A DNA stretch of 64,000 bases from Candidatus Enterococcus ferrettii (GCF_017377655.1 NZ_JAFREL010000023.1:42422-106421); one strand, 5' to 3'; counted from the stretch's first letter, positions 1 to 9,739 are shown. The notes: generated by a model not told the origin, from the letters alone. Numbers and translations: made by a program.

Positions 1-618
1 CTTACGGCGTTAAGTGATTCTACAGATGCCGCTCATGCGTCAATTCCTTTTGACAAAGATCGTAACGGTTTTGTAATGGGTGAAGGTGCTGGTGTTTTGG
101 TATTGGAATCATTGGAACATGCACAAAAACGCGGAGCAACTATTTTAGGTGAGGTTGTTGGATATGGCGCGACTTGTGATGCTTACCATATGACTGCTCC
201 AGATCCAGAGGGTGCTGGTGCCGCGCGTGCGATTACTCAAGCAGTTCAAGAAGCTCAAATTGATCCTGCAGATGTGAATTATGTGAATGCTCACGGGACA
301 AGTACTCAAGCAAATGACAAAGCAGAAAGTAAAGCAATTGCTCATGCCTTAACTGATAAGGCGTATGTCAGCAGTACTAAATCCTTAACTGGACATTTGC
401 TAGGTGGAGCTGGTGGTGTGGAAGCTGTAGCTACTTTGTTAGCGATTCAAGAACAATTTATTCCACCAACAGCCAACATTAATGAGGTTGATCCTGAAAT
501 TGAAGCAAATATTGTGGTAAATGAAGCCAAAGAAACTGTAGTGAATTATGCAGTAAGTAATTCATTAGGTTTTGGCGGACACAATGCAGTGATTTGCTTG
601 AAGCGCTGGGAGGCCTAG
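1..618 (+). CDS. fabF: Beta-ketoacyl-ACP synthase II, 3' part
   Basis: C-terminal 205 residues of the condensing enzyme that elongates acyl-ACP with malonyl-ACP in type II fatty-acid synthesis. The frame is open from the first base, so the gene starts outside the window; the catalytic Cys is not visible. Both active-site histidine blocks are present: NAHGTS (second catalytic residue) and the STKSLTGH block, followed by the C-terminal glycine-rich FGGHN loop. The stop is followed after 5 nt by accB, whose ribosome binding site (GGGAGG) lies in the last fabF codons, so translation is probably coupled. A normal FabF is about 410 residues, so roughly half is seen. Confidence 0.95.
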   Translation, partial: LTALSDSTDAAHASIPFDKDRNGFVMGEGAGVLVLESLEHAQKRGATILGEVVGYGATCDAYHMTAPDPEGAGAARAITQAVQEAQIDPADVNYVNAHGTSTQANDKAESKAIAHALTDKAYVSSTKSLTGHLLGGAGGVEAVATLLAIQEQFIPPTANINEVDPEIEANIVVNEAKETVVNYAVSNSLGFGGHNAVICLKRWEA

Positions 619-623
619 TAAAA

Positions 624-1085
624 ATGGATATCAAAGAAGTCAAAGAATTGATGGAGCAGTTTGACCGCTCCTCTTTAACTGAATTTGACCTTCATGAAGG
701 CAGTTTTGAGTTATACATGAACAAAAACAAAGGTAGTCGACAAGCAGCTCCGACTGTTGAAATTGAGAGAGTTGCTGTAGATCAGCCCAAAGAAGTAGTA
801 ACAGCTGAAGTTGAAGTCAACGAGACGTCAAGTTCAGCTCAACCAGAAGTTGGAAACATTATCTCTTCACCAATTGTTGGTGTCGTTTACCTGCAGTCTT
901 CGCCAGATCAACCAGCTTTTAAAGAAGTGGGGGATTCAGTGGGAAAAGGTGAAACAGTATGTATCATTGAAGCAATGAAGCTGTTGAATGAAGTTGTTAG
1001 TGATTTTGAAGGAACAATTGCTGAAGTTTTAGTAGAGAATGAAGATGTTGTGGAGTATGGGCAACCTTTGTTCCGTATCAATTAA
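624..1085 (+). CDS. accB: Biotin carboxyl carrier protein of acetyl-CoA carboxylase
   Basis: 153-residue carrier subunit that shuttles CO2 on biotin between AccC and AccD/AccA. The C-terminal biotinyl domain (about residues 75-153) has the EAMKL motif, with the biotinylated lysine at residue 119. An acidic and Ser/Pro-rich linker separates it from the N-terminal helix, as usual. The ATG at 624 is chosen rather than the in-frame codon at 594 because it opens with the family-typical MDIKEVKELM and follows a GGGAGG site. It lies between fabF and fabZ in the usual fab/acc order of Lactobacillales. Confidence 0.95.
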   Translation: MDIKEVKELMEQFDRSSLTEFDLHEGSFELYMNKNKGSRQAAPTVEIERVAVDQPKEVVTAEVEVNETSSSAQPEVGNIISSPIVGVVYLQSSPDQPAFKEVGDSVGKGETVCIIEAMKLLNEVVSDFEGTIAEVLVENEDVVEYGQPLFRIN

Positions 1086-1133
1086 ATTTCTAGAAAACTA
1101 GAGAATTCATAATATGATTAGGAGTGAAAATAT

Positions 1134-1556
1134 ATGATGACCATTGAAGAAATCAAAGAAATCATTCCTCACCGTTATCCTATGCTGTTGATTGACCGTG
1201 TAGAGAGTGTGGAACCAGGGAAATCAATTGTAGCTAAGAAGAATGTTTCAATCAACGAACCGTTCTTCCAAGGACATTTTCCCCATGAGCCTGTTATGCC
1301 GGGTGTACTAATCGTTGAAGCAATGGCTCAAGCTGGAGCGGTAGCTTTGCTGTCAATGGACGAGTTCAAAGGCAAAACCGCTTATTTTGGTGGAATTGAC
1401 AAGGCAAAATTCCGTAAAAAGGTAGTTCCCGGTGACACGTTAGAAATAGAAATAGAATTAACAAAAGTTCGTTCTTCTGCAGGCTGCGGCAAAGGAATTG
1501 CACGAGTTGATGGCAAAAAGGTAGCCGAAGCAGAATTGACCTTTATGATTGGATAG
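1134..1556 (+). CDS. fabZ: 3-hydroxyacyl-ACP dehydratase
   Basis: 140-residue hot-dog-fold dehydratase that makes trans-2-enoyl-ACP from 3-hydroxyacyl-ACP. The [10 protein letters not shown] block with the catalytic His and the following VEAMAQAGA helix with the catalytic Glu are both intact. A TAGGAG site lies about 10 nt upstream; two adjacent ATG codons (1134 and 1137) are possible starts. The stop abuts the accC start with no gap, so the genes are co-translated. Enterococci often carry a second dehydratase/isomerase (FabN) elsewhere, so this could be either paralogue, but the location in the fab/acc operon argues for FabZ. Confidence 0.93.
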   Translation: MMTIEEIKEIIPHRYPMLLIDRVESVEPGKSIVAKKNVSINEPFFQGHFPHEPVMPGVLIVEAMAQAGAVALLSMDEFKGKTAYFGGIDKAKFRKKVVPGDTLEIEIELTKVRSSAGCGKGIARVDGKKVAEAELTFMIG

Positions 1557-2927
1557 ATGTCTATGTTTTCAAAAATATTGATTGCCAACCGTGGTGAGAT
1601 AGCAGTTCGGATTATTCGCGCTTGTCGAGAGTTGGGAATCCAAACGGTTGCCGTTTACTCTGAAGCTGATAAGGAAGCCTTGCATACTGAGATGGCTGAT
1701 GAAGCGATTTGCATTGGACCGGCTCGTTCAAAGGATTCTTATTTAAATATGCAGGCAATTTTGAGTGCAGCACTTGTTACTAATGCTGAAGCGATTCATC
1801 CAGGTTTTGGCTTTTTATCTGAGAATAGTTTGTTTTCGACGATGTGTCGGGAATGCAGCATTAAGTTTATTGGACCTAGTGAAAAAACAATTGATGAAAT
1901 GGGAAACAAAATTCATGCGCGTCAATTAATGAAAGCTGCTGGCGTTCCAGTTATTCCTGGAAGTGATGGCGCTATTCATACTCTGAAAGAAGCTGAAAAG
2001 ATTGCGGACACTGTAGGGTATCCAGTAATGTTAAAAGCTGCAGCCGGTGGTGGGGGTAAAGGAATCCGCAAAGTTTTGAAAAAGGCTGAGCTGGAAAAGA
2101 ACTTTAATTCTGCCAAGGCTGAGGCTAAAGCAGCCTTTGGCGATGATTCAATGTATTTGGAGAAAATCATTTATCCCGCACGTCATATTGAAGTTCAAAT
2201 CTTAGGAGACCAAGCCGGAAATGTTATTCATTTAGGCGAACGTGATTGTTCTTTGCAAAGAAACAATCAGAAGGTGCTGGAAGAAGCTCCATCGATTGTA
2301 ATTGATCAAAAACAACGAGATATGTTAGGATCAATTGCTGTCAGAGCGGGGAAAGCAGTCAATTATGAAAGTGCTGGAACCATTGAATTTTTAAGAGATG
2401 AAACAGGTAATTTCTATTTCATGGAAATGAATACCCGCATTCAAGTTGAACATCCGATTACTGAAATGGTCACGGGGATTGACATTGTCAAAAAACAGAT
2501 TAAAATTGCATCAGGGGAACCACTTGGTTTAAAACAAGAAGAAGTCACCTTTAAAGGACATTCAATTGAATGTCGAATCAATGCTGAAAATCCTGCATTC
2601 AATTTTGCTCCATCACCTGGTAAGATTCATACACTGCTTTTGCCAAGCGGAGGTTTGGGATTGCGTGTGGATAGTGCTATGTACAGTGGTGTGACGATTC
2701 CACCTTATTACGATTCAATGATTGCTAAAATTATTGTTCATGGTGAAGATCGCTTAGATGCGCTAATGAAAATGCAGCGTGCTTTAGGAGAATTCGTTTC
2801 TGAAGGTGTTATTACTAACGTAGAATTTCAAATGGATTTAATCAGCCATCCTAATGTACTTTTTGGTGATTATGATACAAGCTTTTTACAGACTACTTTC
2901 TTACCTGAGTGGCGAGAAAGTGAGTAG
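1557..2927 (+). CDS. accC: Acetyl-CoA carboxylase, biotin carboxylase subunit
   Basis: 456-residue ATP-grasp enzyme that carboxylates the biotin on AccB with ATP and bicarbonate. Visible are the N-terminal ILIANRGEIA motif, the HPGFGFLSEN loop, the glycine-rich ATP lid AAAGGGGKGIR (about residues 160-170), the HIEVQ strand, the ERDCS motif and the MEMNTRIQVEHP active-site block. Length is normal for the family. It starts at the base after the fabZ stop; an ATG two codons later is equally possible. Confidence 0.96.
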   Translation: MSMFSKILIANRGEIAVRIIRACRELGIQTVAVYSEADKEALHTEMADEAICIGPARSKDSYLNMQAILSAALVTNAEAIHPGFGFLSENSLFSTMCRECSIKFIGPSEKTIDEMGNKIHARQLMKAAGVPVIPGSDGAIHTLKEAEKIADTVGYPVMLKAAAGGGGKGIRKVLKKAELEKNFNSAKAEAKAAFGDDSMYLEKIIYPARHIEVQILGDQAGNVIHLGERDCSLQRNNQKVLEEAPSIVIDQKQRDMLGSIAVRAGKAVNYESAGTIEFLRDETGNFYFMEMNTRIQVEHPITEMVTGIDIVKKQIKIASGEPLGLKQEEVTFKGHSIECRINAENPAFNFAPSPGKIHTLLLPSGGLGLRVDSAMYSGVTIPPYYDSMIAKIIVHGEDRLDALMKMQRALGEFVSEGVITNVEFQMDLISHPNVLFGDYDTSFLQTTFLPEWRESE

Positions 2928-2938
2928 GAGGAAGATAG

Positions 2939-3808
2939 ATGGGACTTTTCAATAAAAAAAAGAACTATATTCGTATTAATCCCAATCGTGACCAGACTCC
3001 CACGAGCAAACCTTCTGTTCCAGATAACATGTGGGCCAAGTGTCCTAGTTGTAAGCGAACATTATATAAGAAGGAAATGGGAGACGAAAAAGTTTGTCCC
3101 CACTGCGGGTATAGTTTCCGCATCAGTGCTTGGGAAAGATTAGCGATTACCATTGATGAAAAGAGCTTGGAAGAATGGGACAATCAACTTCCAGCAAAGA
3201 ATCCCATCAACTTTCCTGATTACGAAGATAAATTAGTGAAAACAAAAGAAAAAACCGGCTTGGATGAAGCAGTCCTCACTGGCAGGGCCTTAATTAAAGG
3301 TCGCCCACTTGCCATAGGCGTGATGGACACGAATTTTATCATGGGCAGTATGGGGACAATTGTGGGTGAGAAAATCACCCGCCTATTTGAACGAGCAACC
3401 AAAGAAAGACTACCAGTCATCCTATTCACAGCTTCAGGTGGTGCTCGGATGCAAGAAGGAATATTTTCTCTTATGCAGATGGCCAAAATTTCTGCTGCTG
3501 TCAAACGTCATAGCAATGCAGGACTTGCGTACATTACTGTATTGACTGATCCTACCACTGGCGGTGTGACTGCCAGCTTTGCAATGGAGGGAGATATCAT
3601 CTTGTCTGAGCCACAAACCTTAGTTGGCTTTGCAGGGCGTCGAGTGATCGAACAAACCATCCGTCAAAAGCTGCCGGATGATTTTCAAAAGGCCGAATTT
3701 TTGTTAAGCCACGGATTTATTGATCAAATTGTTCCTCGCACAACACTACGGTCCAGGCTGGCAGAATTGCTGGATTTTCATCAAGTTAAAGGATGGTGTC
3801 ATGAATGA
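2939..3808 (+). CDS. accD: Acetyl-CoA carboxylase carboxyltransferase, beta subunit
   Basis: 289-residue beta chain that with AccA transfers the carboxyl group from biotin to acetyl-CoA, giving malonyl-CoA. An N-terminal zinc ribbon, CPSCKRT with CPHCGYS fifteen residues later (four Cys in two CxxC pairs, about residues 35-57), precedes the crotonase-fold carboxyltransferase domain containing [11 protein letters not shown] and the GGVTASFAM loop. A strong AGGAGG site lies 7 nt before the ATG. The last codons overlap the accA start (ATGA, 4 nt), which keeps the two subunits in equal amounts. Confidence 0.96.
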   Translation: MGLFNKKKNYIRINPNRDQTPTSKPSVPDNMWAKCPSCKRTLYKKEMGDEKVCPHCGYSFRISAWERLAITIDEKSLEEWDNQLPAKNPINFPDYEDKLVKTKEKTGLDEAVLTGRALIKGRPLAIGVMDTNFIMGSMGTIVGEKITRLFERATKERLPVILFTASGGARMQEGIFSLMQMAKISAAVKRHSNAGLAYITVLTDPTTGGVTASFAMEGDIILSEPQTLVGFAGRRVIEQTIRQKLPDDFQKAEFLLSHGFIDQIVPRTTLRSRLAELLDFHQVKGWCHE

Positions 3809-4590
3809 GTCTGTCGGCAGGAGAAGTTGTAAAACTGGCGCGTTCTACAGAGCGATTAACTAGTTTAGACTTTTTTGAAGGGGTATTTGAAGGATTTCAG
3901 GAATTTCATGGTGATCGATTTTATGGTGATGATCCCGCTATCGTTGGCGGTGTGGCTTATCTAGATAATAAACCTGTTACAGTTATCGGTGTCCAAAAGG
4001 GTGCCAATCTAAAAGAAAACATGGAACGGAATTTTGGACAACCGAATCCAGAAGGCTATCGTAAAGCAATGCGTTTAATGAAGCAAGCTGAGAAATTTGG
4101 ACGTCCAGTTATTTGTTTCGTCAATACACCAGGTGCTTTTTGCGGAGTTGAAGCAGAAGAGCGGGGCGAAGGAGAAGCCATTGCCAGAAATCTATTAGAG
4201 ATGTCTGATTTGAAGGTGCCGATTATTTCCATTATTACTGGAGAAGGCGGTAGCGGTGGAGCACTTGCTCTAGCTGTAGCAGATAAAGTTTGGATGATGG
4301 AGCACAGTATTTATGCAATATTATCACCAGAGGGTTTTGCTTCCATTTTGTGGAAAGACGGCAAACGTTCAGAAGAAGCAGCTGAATTAATGAAAATTAC
4401 GGCTTCAGAGCTGTTGGAATTAGCAGTCATTGATAAGATTATTCCTGAAACCTTCAGAGGTGAAAATTTATCGCAAGACAAAATGTTGCGTATGCTAAAA
4501 AAATCATTGATTGAAACTTTAGAAAAACTAAGTAAATACTCCACAGAAGAATTGATTGAGCAACGTTATCAACGCTTCCGAAAATTTTAA
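3805..4590 (+). CDS. accA: Acetyl-CoA carboxylase carboxyltransferase, alpha subunit
   Basis: 261-residue alpha chain completing the heterotetrameric carboxyltransferase. The protein shows [19 protein letters not shown] near the N terminus, the [10 protein letters not shown] motif, and the [15 protein letters not shown] oxyanion-hole loop. It lacks the longer N-terminal helix of the E. coli protein (319 residues), as is usual in Lactobacillales. It is the last gene of the fab/acc operon and is followed at once by a strong terminator. Confidence 0.95.
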   Translation: MSLSAGEVVKLARSTERLTSLDFFEGVFEGFQEFHGDRFYGDDPAIVGGVAYLDNKPVTVIGVQKGANLKENMERNFGQPNPEGYRKAMRLMKQAEKFGRPVICFVNTPGAFCGVEAEERGEGEAIARNLLEMSDLKVPIISIITGEGGSGGALALAVADKVWMMEHSIYAILSPEGFASILWKDGKRSEEAAELMKITASELLELAVIDKIIPETFRGENLSQDKMLRMLKKSLIETLEKLSKYSTEELIEQRYQRFRKF

Positions 4591-4614
4591 CAGCAGAGAC
4601 TCTGCTGTTTTTTT
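4590..4614 (+). terminator. Terminator of the fab/acc operon
   Basis: Perfect 7-bp stem CAGCAGA/TCTGCTG with a 3-nt loop and seven T's, starting at the accA stop codon. Confidence 0.85.
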
Positions 4615-4658
4615 ATGCTTTAATTCGATCTATTTTTAAATAATTATGCAATAAATAC

Positions 4659-4686
4659 TCGACATTTTGTAATAATATGCTATACT
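4659..4686 (+). promoter_or_regulatory. Promoter of the amino-acid importer, proximal receptor
   Basis: TCGACA at 4659-4664, 16-nt spacer, extended -10 TGC-TATACT ending at 4686. The start codon lies 37 nt further on behind an AGGAGG site. Confidence 0.7.
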
Positions 4687-4723
4687 AATTTCAATCAAGA
4701 ATTGGAAATTAGGAGGAAACAAA

Positions 4724-5533
4724 ATGAGAAAGGGTCTGTTATGGGGGATAATTTGTTTAAGTATGTTAACTTTGTCTGGCTGCGGAAGCTCAAATGAGGC
4801 TGAAGATAAATATGATACCATCAAAAAAAGCGGTGTTCTTAAAGTGGCAACTTCACCTGATTATGCACCGTTTGGTTTTCATACCACCATTGATGGCAAA
4901 GATCAGATAGTCGGTGCTGATATTGATTTAGTTGAGTCCATAGGTGAAAAGATGGGCGTAGAGATTGAATGGTTAGATATGAGTTTTAATAATGTTCTGG
5001 CAGCTACCAAAGAAGGGAAGGCGGATATGGCTGTGTCAGCAATTTCAGTTACCGATGAACGCGAAGATAGTTTTGATTTTACGACGGATTATTATACATC
5101 TCCTCAAGTAATTGTCATCAACAAGAAAAATCAAGATTCGTTAAATTCGATTGAAAGTCTGGCTGATAAAAAAGTAGGAGCTCAAAAAGGAACGATCCAG
5201 GAAAATATTGTCAAGAACCAATTGGAAGGAACTCAGCTTGTTTCAATTGAAAAGCTGCCAAATATTTTTATTGAAGTGAATAATGGTTCATTAGATGCCT
5301 TAGTAGTTGAAAAAATGGTTGCAAATTCTTATGTAGAACAAAATCCTGAGTTAATGATTGCCAAAATTCCTTTAAAAAGTATGAAGGAGGATTCATTTTC
5401 AATTGCTGTCCCGAAAGGAAACCCCAAATTAATAGGGGAGCTAGATAAATTAATTAATGAAATGAAGGAAAATGGTGAGATTGAAGAAATGGTTAATAAA
5501 AGTAGCGAACTAATGAATACAGTCAACAAATAA
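4724..5533 (+). CDS. Polar amino-acid ABC transporter substrate-binding lipoprotein (copy 1)
   Basis: 269-residue family-3 solute-binding lipoprotein. The signal peptide ends in a lipobox LSGC, with the lipidated Cys at residue 20; the mature part has the usual KSGVLKVATSPDYAPFGF opening and the GADIDLVESIGEKMG segment of receptors for polar or basic amino acids. It is a close paralogue of the next gene, aligning end to end. It has its own promoter and no clear terminator after it, so some transcripts may run on into the permease. The specific amino acid cannot be read from the sequence; arginine, glutamine or histidine are typical. Confidence 0.88.
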   Translation: MRKGLLWGIICLSMLTLSGCGSSNEAEDKYDTIKKSGVLKVATSPDYAPFGFHTTIDGKDQIVGADIDLVESIGEKMGVEIEWLDMSFNNVLAATKEGKADMAVSAISVTDEREDSFDFTTDYYTSPQVIVINKKNQDSLNSIESLADKKVGAQKGTIQENIVKNQLEGTQLVSIEKLPNIFIEVNNGSLDALVVEKMVANSYVEQNPELMIAKIPLKSMKEDSFSIAVPKGNPKLIGELDKLINEMKENGEIEEMVNKSSELMNTVNK

Positions 5534-5632
5534 ATCTTTATACAATACAAAGGGAAAAAAGCCACTTAATGAATAAAAATGACCATTTTGTCTATATATA
5601 TGCATCGTTTTTCTGTTTTTTTTGAAATTTCA

Positions 5633-5641
5633 TGCTATAAT
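5633..5641 (+). promoter_or_regulatory. Extended -10 promoter before the second receptor gene
   Basis: TGC-TATAAT at 5633-5641 with no good -35 at 17 nt. It lies 40 nt upstream of the second receptor start, so the two paralogues can be transcribed separately. Confidence 0.6.
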
Positions 5642-5680
5642 GAGTTCATTCGTCAAATAGAAAATTTAGGGGGAATTAGG

Positions 5681-6529
5681 ATGAAAAAAATGACCGGCTT
5701 AGCAGTAACACTTTTAGCCTTAGTAGCGTTAGCAGCTTGTGGTGGTGGAGGCAATACTAGCAGTTCTAGCGACTCTAATGGAGCAAAAGAGAATCAATTG
5801 GCAGCTATTAAGGAATCAGGAGTTTTAAAGGTGGCAACTTCGGCGGATTTCGCACCATTTGAATTTCATACAATGGTTGACGGCAAGGACCAAGTTGTAG
5901 GAGCAGATATCGATTTGGTAAATGAAATAGCTAAGGAGCTTGGTGTTAAGTTAGAAGTTTCAGATATGAATTATAATACGGTTTTGGCTTCTTTGAAAGA
6001 AGGAAAATCGGATATTGCAGTAGCGGGTCTTTCTGCAACTGAAGAGCGTAGAGAACAATTTGACTTTTCTGATGATTACTATAATCCACCGCAAGTGATG
6101 GTTATCAATAAATCAAATGAAAGTACATTGAATAGTATTAAAGCTTTTGACGGCAAACAAGTTGGCGGACAAAAGGGCTCGATCCAAGAAGATGTAATCA
6201 AAGAACAACTACCGTCAGCTCGTTTAGTTTCAATTGATAAAGTACCAAACATGATTGTTGAAGTGAACGGAGGATCGCTAGATGGTGTCGTTTTAGAGGA
6301 AACAACAGCAGAGTCTTATGTTCAGCAAAACCCAGATCTAATGATTGCTAATGTTGAACTTAAAACAAATGACGACGAAGCATATGCTATTGCTTTGAAA
6401 AAAGAAGGCAGTAACGAGTTGAAGGATGAAATCAATAAAGTAATTAAAAAATTGAATGATGAAGGCAAGATCGAAGAATTTGTTAAGAAAAACAATGAAC
6501 TTGCTAATTCATCAGCAACTGAAGAATAG
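5681..6529 (+). CDS. Polar amino-acid ABC transporter substrate-binding lipoprotein (copy 2)
   Basis: 282-residue paralogue of the preceding receptor. The frame is open back to 5579, but ATG 5681 is chosen because it follows a TAGGGGGA site and begins a proper lipoprotein signal (MKKMTGL, lipobox LAAC, Cys at residue 20). A short Gly/Ser/Asn linker precedes the binding domain. The ligand-site segments VATSADFAPFEF and GADIDLVNEIAKELG closely match copy 1. It lies 11 nt before the permease and is probably the main receptor for the transporter. Confidence 0.9.
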   Translation: MKKMTGLAVTLLALVALAACGGGGNTSSSSDSNGAKENQLAAIKESGVLKVATSADFAPFEFHTMVDGKDQVVGADIDLVNEIAKELGVKLEVSDMNYNTVLASLKEGKSDIAVAGLSATEERREQFDFSDDYYNPPQVMVINKSNESTLNSIKAFDGKQVGGQKGSIQEDVIKEQLPSARLVSIDKVPNMIVEVNGGSLDGVVLEETTAESYVQQNPDLMIANVELKTNDDEAYAIALKKEGSNELKDEINKVIKKLNDEGKIEEFVKKNNELANSSATEE

Positions 6530-6540
6530 AGGGCATTGAC

Positions 6541-7230
6541 GTGGATTTTTCGTTTTTAGATAAGTATTTTCCTTATTTTATTTCGGGAACTGGTGTAACA
6601 ATAATCATTTCATTAGTCACCGTCTTATTAGGTACCTTAATCGGTCTAGTAATGGCTTTAATGAAATTATCTAAGAACAAACCATTGAATTGGTTAGCTA
6701 ATATTTATATTGAAGTTTTGCGTGGAACTCCTATGCTGCTTCAAATTATGATTGGTTTTCTCGTGTTACAAGGTTTGTTTCCCTCAAGAGATTTGGAAGT
6801 AGGCGTTCTCACTGTTGATCTGGGTCGCCTTTTTCCCGGGATGGTAGTTTTGTCGCTAAATTCAGGAGCCTATGTCGCCGAGATTATTCGTGGAGGAATT
6901 ACTGCAATCAACTATGGTCAAAGTGAAGCAGCATTTTCTTTGGGGCTTCGTCCGTCTCAAACGATGCGTTATGTTGTTTTGCCACAAGCATTGCGAAATA
7001 TATTGCCTCCTTTAGGTAACGAATTTATCACTTTGATTAAGGATTCGTCTTTACTAACAGCAATTGGAATCAATGAATTAATGGGCTCGGCGCAAATTGT
7101 TATTTCAAGCTCGTATATTCCATTGGAACCGTACTTTATTGCCGCAGCTCTTTACTTTGTGATGACGTTTGCCACTTCCCGTTTGTTAAACTTGTGGGAG
7201 AAAAAACTTGGTAAAGGTTATCAACGATAG
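6541..7230 (+). CDS. Polar amino-acid ABC transporter permease
   Basis: 229-residue HisM/GlnP-type inner-membrane subunit with about five hydrophobic segments. The EAA loop that docks on the ATPase is visible as GQSEAAFSLGLRPSQTMRYVVLPQALRNILPP, here about residues 140-172. The start is GTG at 6541, behind AGAGGG; an ATG is not available nearby. It continues in one operon with the receptors and the ATPase. Confidence 0.92.
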   Translation: MDFSFLDKYFPYFISGTGVTIIISLVTVLLGTLIGLVMALMKLSKNKPLNWLANIYIEVLRGTPMLLQIMIGFLVLQGLFPSRDLEVGVLTVDLGRLFPGMVVLSLNSGAYVAEIIRGGITAINYGQSEAAFSLGLRPSQTMRYVVLPQALRNILPPLGNEFITLIKDSSLLTAIGINELMGSAQIVISSSYIPLEPYFIAAALYFVMTFATSRLLNLWEKKLGKGYQR

Positions 7231-7242
7231 GAGGAGATGGCA

Positions 7243-7977
7243 ATGACGGAAGCTTTAATTCAAATCGAACATTTAAGTAAAAAATTTGGTGAGAATGAGG
7301 TATTGAGAGATATTTCTGCTAAGATTCAACCGGGAGAAGTTGTGGTTATCATTGGCCCATCAGGTTCAGGTAAAAGTACTCTTTTACGTTGTATTAATTT
7401 ACTGGAAGTGCCTACTTCAGGTATGATTAAGTTTGAAGGTACAGATATTACAGACAAGAAAACAGATATCTTTAAAACAAGAGAAAAAATGGGAATGGTG
7501 TTTCAACAATTTAATTTGTTTCCTAATATGACTGTTGTTGAAAATATTACCCTTTCGCCAATCAAAGTAAAAAAGATGACCAAGGAAGCAGCAGAAGCCG
7601 TTGCTCATGAATTGTTAATAAAGGTTGGACTTTCTGATAAAGCAGATGCTTATCCACAATCATTATCCGGCGGACAACAGCAGCGGATTGCCATTGCTCG
7701 AGCTTTAGCAATGCAACCAGATGTAATGTTGTTTGATGAGCCGACTTCAGCTCTTGATCCAGAAATGGTCGGAGACGTGCTGGCAGTCATGCAGCAGTTG
7801 GCTAAAGAAGGTATGACAATGGTCATTGTTACCCATGAAATGGGCTTCGCCAAAGAAGTTGGTGATCGGATTCTATTTATGGATGGCGGCGTAATTGTTG
7901 AAGAAGGAACCCCAATTGAGGTTTTTGAAGAAACAAAAAATACACGAACCATCGATTTTTTATCAAAAGTATTATAA
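7243..7977 (+). CDS. Polar amino-acid ABC transporter ATP-binding protein
   Basis: 244-residue GlnQ/HisP-type ATPase that powers the importer. Walker [11 protein letters not shown]-loop QQFNLFPN, signature LSGGQQQR, Walker B VMLFDEP and the H-loop THE are all intact. ATG 7243 is preferred to ATG 7237 because the GAGGAG site touches 7237 directly and is 6 nt from 7243. It is the last gene before a terminator hairpin. Confidence 0.93.
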   Translation: MTEALIQIEHLSKKFGENEVLRDISAKIQPGEVVVIIGPSGSGKSTLLRCINLLEVPTSGMIKFEGTDITDKKTDIFKTREKMGMVFQQFNLFPNMTVVENITLSPIKVKKMTKEAAEAVAHELLIKVGLSDKADAYPQSLSGGQQQRIAIARALAMQPDVMLFDEPTSALDPEMVGDVLAVMQQLAKEGMTMVIVTHEMGFAKEVGDRILFMDGGVIVEEGTPIEVFEETKNTRTIDFLSKVL

Positions 7978-8010
7978 ACGATTGGGTGATTTCACCCAGT
8001 CGTTTTCTTT
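7978..8010 (+). terminator. Terminator of the amino-acid importer operon
   Basis: Imperfect stem ACGATTGGGTGA/TCACCCAGTCGT just after the stop, followed by a T-rich tract. Confidence 0.7.
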
Positions 8011-8094
8011 TGGTGACAAAAGTGGAGTTTTCAAGGGTTTTGCGTTATAATGTAGTTTTGTAGAAGTATATTTTAAGAAAACATAGGAGTGGCC

Positions 8095-8619
8095 ATGTTA
8101 GATAAATACAAACCGACCTGGATGGTGGATGCCATCTATCAAATTACCCCTGAACAGTTGAAGAAACAAGGAATCAAAGCGGTACTAACCGATTTGGATA
8201 ATACTTTGATAGCTTGGGACAATCCAGACGGTACCAAAGAATTGTTAGATTGGCTAAAAGTTATGGATGAAGCTGGAATTCCGGTCGTTGTGGTTTCAAA
8301 TAATAAGGCGAGCAGGGTAGCTCGAGCAGTGCAGCAATTTCGTTTGGATTTTGTTTCGCGAGCAATGAAGCCCTTTTCTGCTGGAATTAAGAGTGCACAG
8401 AGTAAATTAGGTTTGTCCAGTAATGAGATTATTATGATCGGTGATCAGATTATGACGGATGTGCGAGGTGCAAATGCTGCTGGAATAAGAAGTGTTTTAG
8501 TACGCCCAATTGTTGATACTGATAATTGGAATACTCAAATCAATCGTTTTTTTGAACGGAAAATTATGCGCTATTTGTTGAACAAGTACCCTGAAATGAA
8601 ATGGAAGAGTGGATTATAA
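8095..8619 (+). CDS. yqeG: YqeG family HAD-type phosphatase
   Basis: 174-residue haloacid-dehalogenase (subfamily IIIA) phosphatase of unknown physiological substrate. The nucleophile motif DLDNTL (about residues 35-40), VVSNN (motif II) and MIGDQIMTDVRGA (motif III/IV) are present. ATG 8095 is chosen over GTG 8089 because of the TAGGAG site at 8085-8089. It opens the conserved Firmicute cluster with yqeH, yhbY, nadD, yqeK and rsfS; its stop overlaps the yqeH start by one base. A TATAAT at 8046-8051 is a possible promoter. Confidence 0.9.
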   Translation: MLDKYKPTWMVDAIYQITPEQLKKQGIKAVLTDLDNTLIAWDNPDGTKELLDWLKVMDEAGIPVVVVSNNKASRVARAVQQFRLDFVSRAMKPFSAGIKSAQSKLGLSSNEIIMIGDQIMTDVRGANAAGIRSVLVRPIVDTDNWNTQINRFFERKIMRYLLNKYPEMKWKSGL

Positions 8620-9728
8620 TGGAAGAAGAAATATATTGTATCGGTTGTGGTACCAAAATCCAAACGGATAATCCCAAAGAATTAGGGTATACACCTCAAT
8701 CAGCTTTAGAAAAAGGTCTGAAAAATGGAGAAGTCTATTGTCAACGTTGCTTCCGTTTGCGCCACTACAACGAAATTCAAGATGTTGCCTTAACTGATGA
8801 TGACTTTTTAAGATTGCTAAATGAACTAGGTAAAACAGATGCCTTGATTGTTAACGTAGTAGATATTTTTGATTTTAATGGGTCAATTATTCCTGGGTTG
8901 CATCGATTTATTGGGAACAATCCGGTATTGATGGTGGGAAACAAAGTTGACCTTTTACCAAAGTCCTTGAAAAAGGGGCGTTTAACTCAATGGATGAGAG
9001 AACGCGCCTATGAAGAAGGATTACGGCCAATTGATGTGCTGCTAACCAGTGCCCGCAAATCAAATCAAATGCAAGAACTATTAGCGAAAATTGAAGAATA
9101 TCGTGAAGGCCGCGATGTATACGTCGTGGGTGTAACAAATGTTGGAAAATCAACTTTAATCAATCAAATTATTAAGCAAACTGCTGGTGTGCAAGACTTA
9201 ATCACGACTTCACAGTTTCCAGGAACAACTTTAGATAAAATTGAGATTCCTTTAGATGATGGTCAGTATTTGATTGACACGCCTGGGATTATCCATCGTC
9301 ATCAAATGGCTCATTATCTTGGAACAAAAGATTTGAAAATTATTGCACCTCATAAAGAAATTAAGCCGAAAGTCTATCAATTAAATGCAGGACAGACTTT
9401 GTTCCTGGGTGGTTTAGCTCGTTTTGATTTTATTCAGGGGGACCGAGGTTCTTTTATTACTTATGTAGCCAATGATTTGACGATCCACCGCACCAAGCTT
9501 GAGACAGCTGACGAATTTTATCAAAAACATGTGGGCGGCTTATTGCAGCCACCACGTCCTGATGAAGTTGAAGAATTCCCGGAGCTGGTTCGCTTTGAAT
9601 TTTCAATCAAAGAAAAAACTGATATTGTCTTTGCTGGATTAGGATGGGTAACGATTTCTAAACCAGCTGTAATTGCCGGTTGGGCACCAAAAGGCGTGGA
9701 TGTATTAATACGAAAAGCGCTAATTTAA
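8619..9728 (+). CDS. yqeH: Ribosome-biogenesis GTPase YqeH
   Basis: 369-residue circularly permuted GTPase needed for 30S subunit assembly. An N-terminal zinc finger (CIGCG and CQRCFRLRHY) is followed by GTPase motifs in permuted order: G4 NKVDLLPK, G5 TSARK, then G1 GVTNVGKSTL and G3 DTPG. ATG 8619 overlaps the yqeG stop (TAATG). The frame is open to 8601, but that earlier ATG lies inside yqeG without a ribosome binding site. The C-terminal domain is complete. Confidence 0.94.
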   Translation: MEEEIYCIGCGTKIQTDNPKELGYTPQSALEKGLKNGEVYCQRCFRLRHYNEIQDVALTDDDFLRLLNELGKTDALIVNVVDIFDFNGSIIPGLHRFIGNNPVLMVGNKVDLLPKSLKKGRLTQWMRERAYEEGLRPIDVLLTSARKSNQMQELLAKIEEYREGRDVYVVGVTNVGKSTLINQIIKQTAGVQDLITTSQFPGTTLDKIEIPLDDGQYLIDTPGIIHRHQMAHYLGTKDLKIIAPHKEIKPKVYQLNAGQTLFLGGLARFDFIQGDRGSFITYVANDLTIHRTKLETADEFYQKHVGGLLQPPRPDEVEEFPELVRFEFSIKEKTDIVFAGLGWVTISKPAVIAGWAPKGVDVLIRKALI

Positions 9729-9739
9729 AGGAGAAAAAT

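Noticed and set aside
3220..3504. Minus-strand open frame inside accD
   Set aside because: Lies wholly opposite a conserved gene, with no ribosome binding site or recognisable domain.
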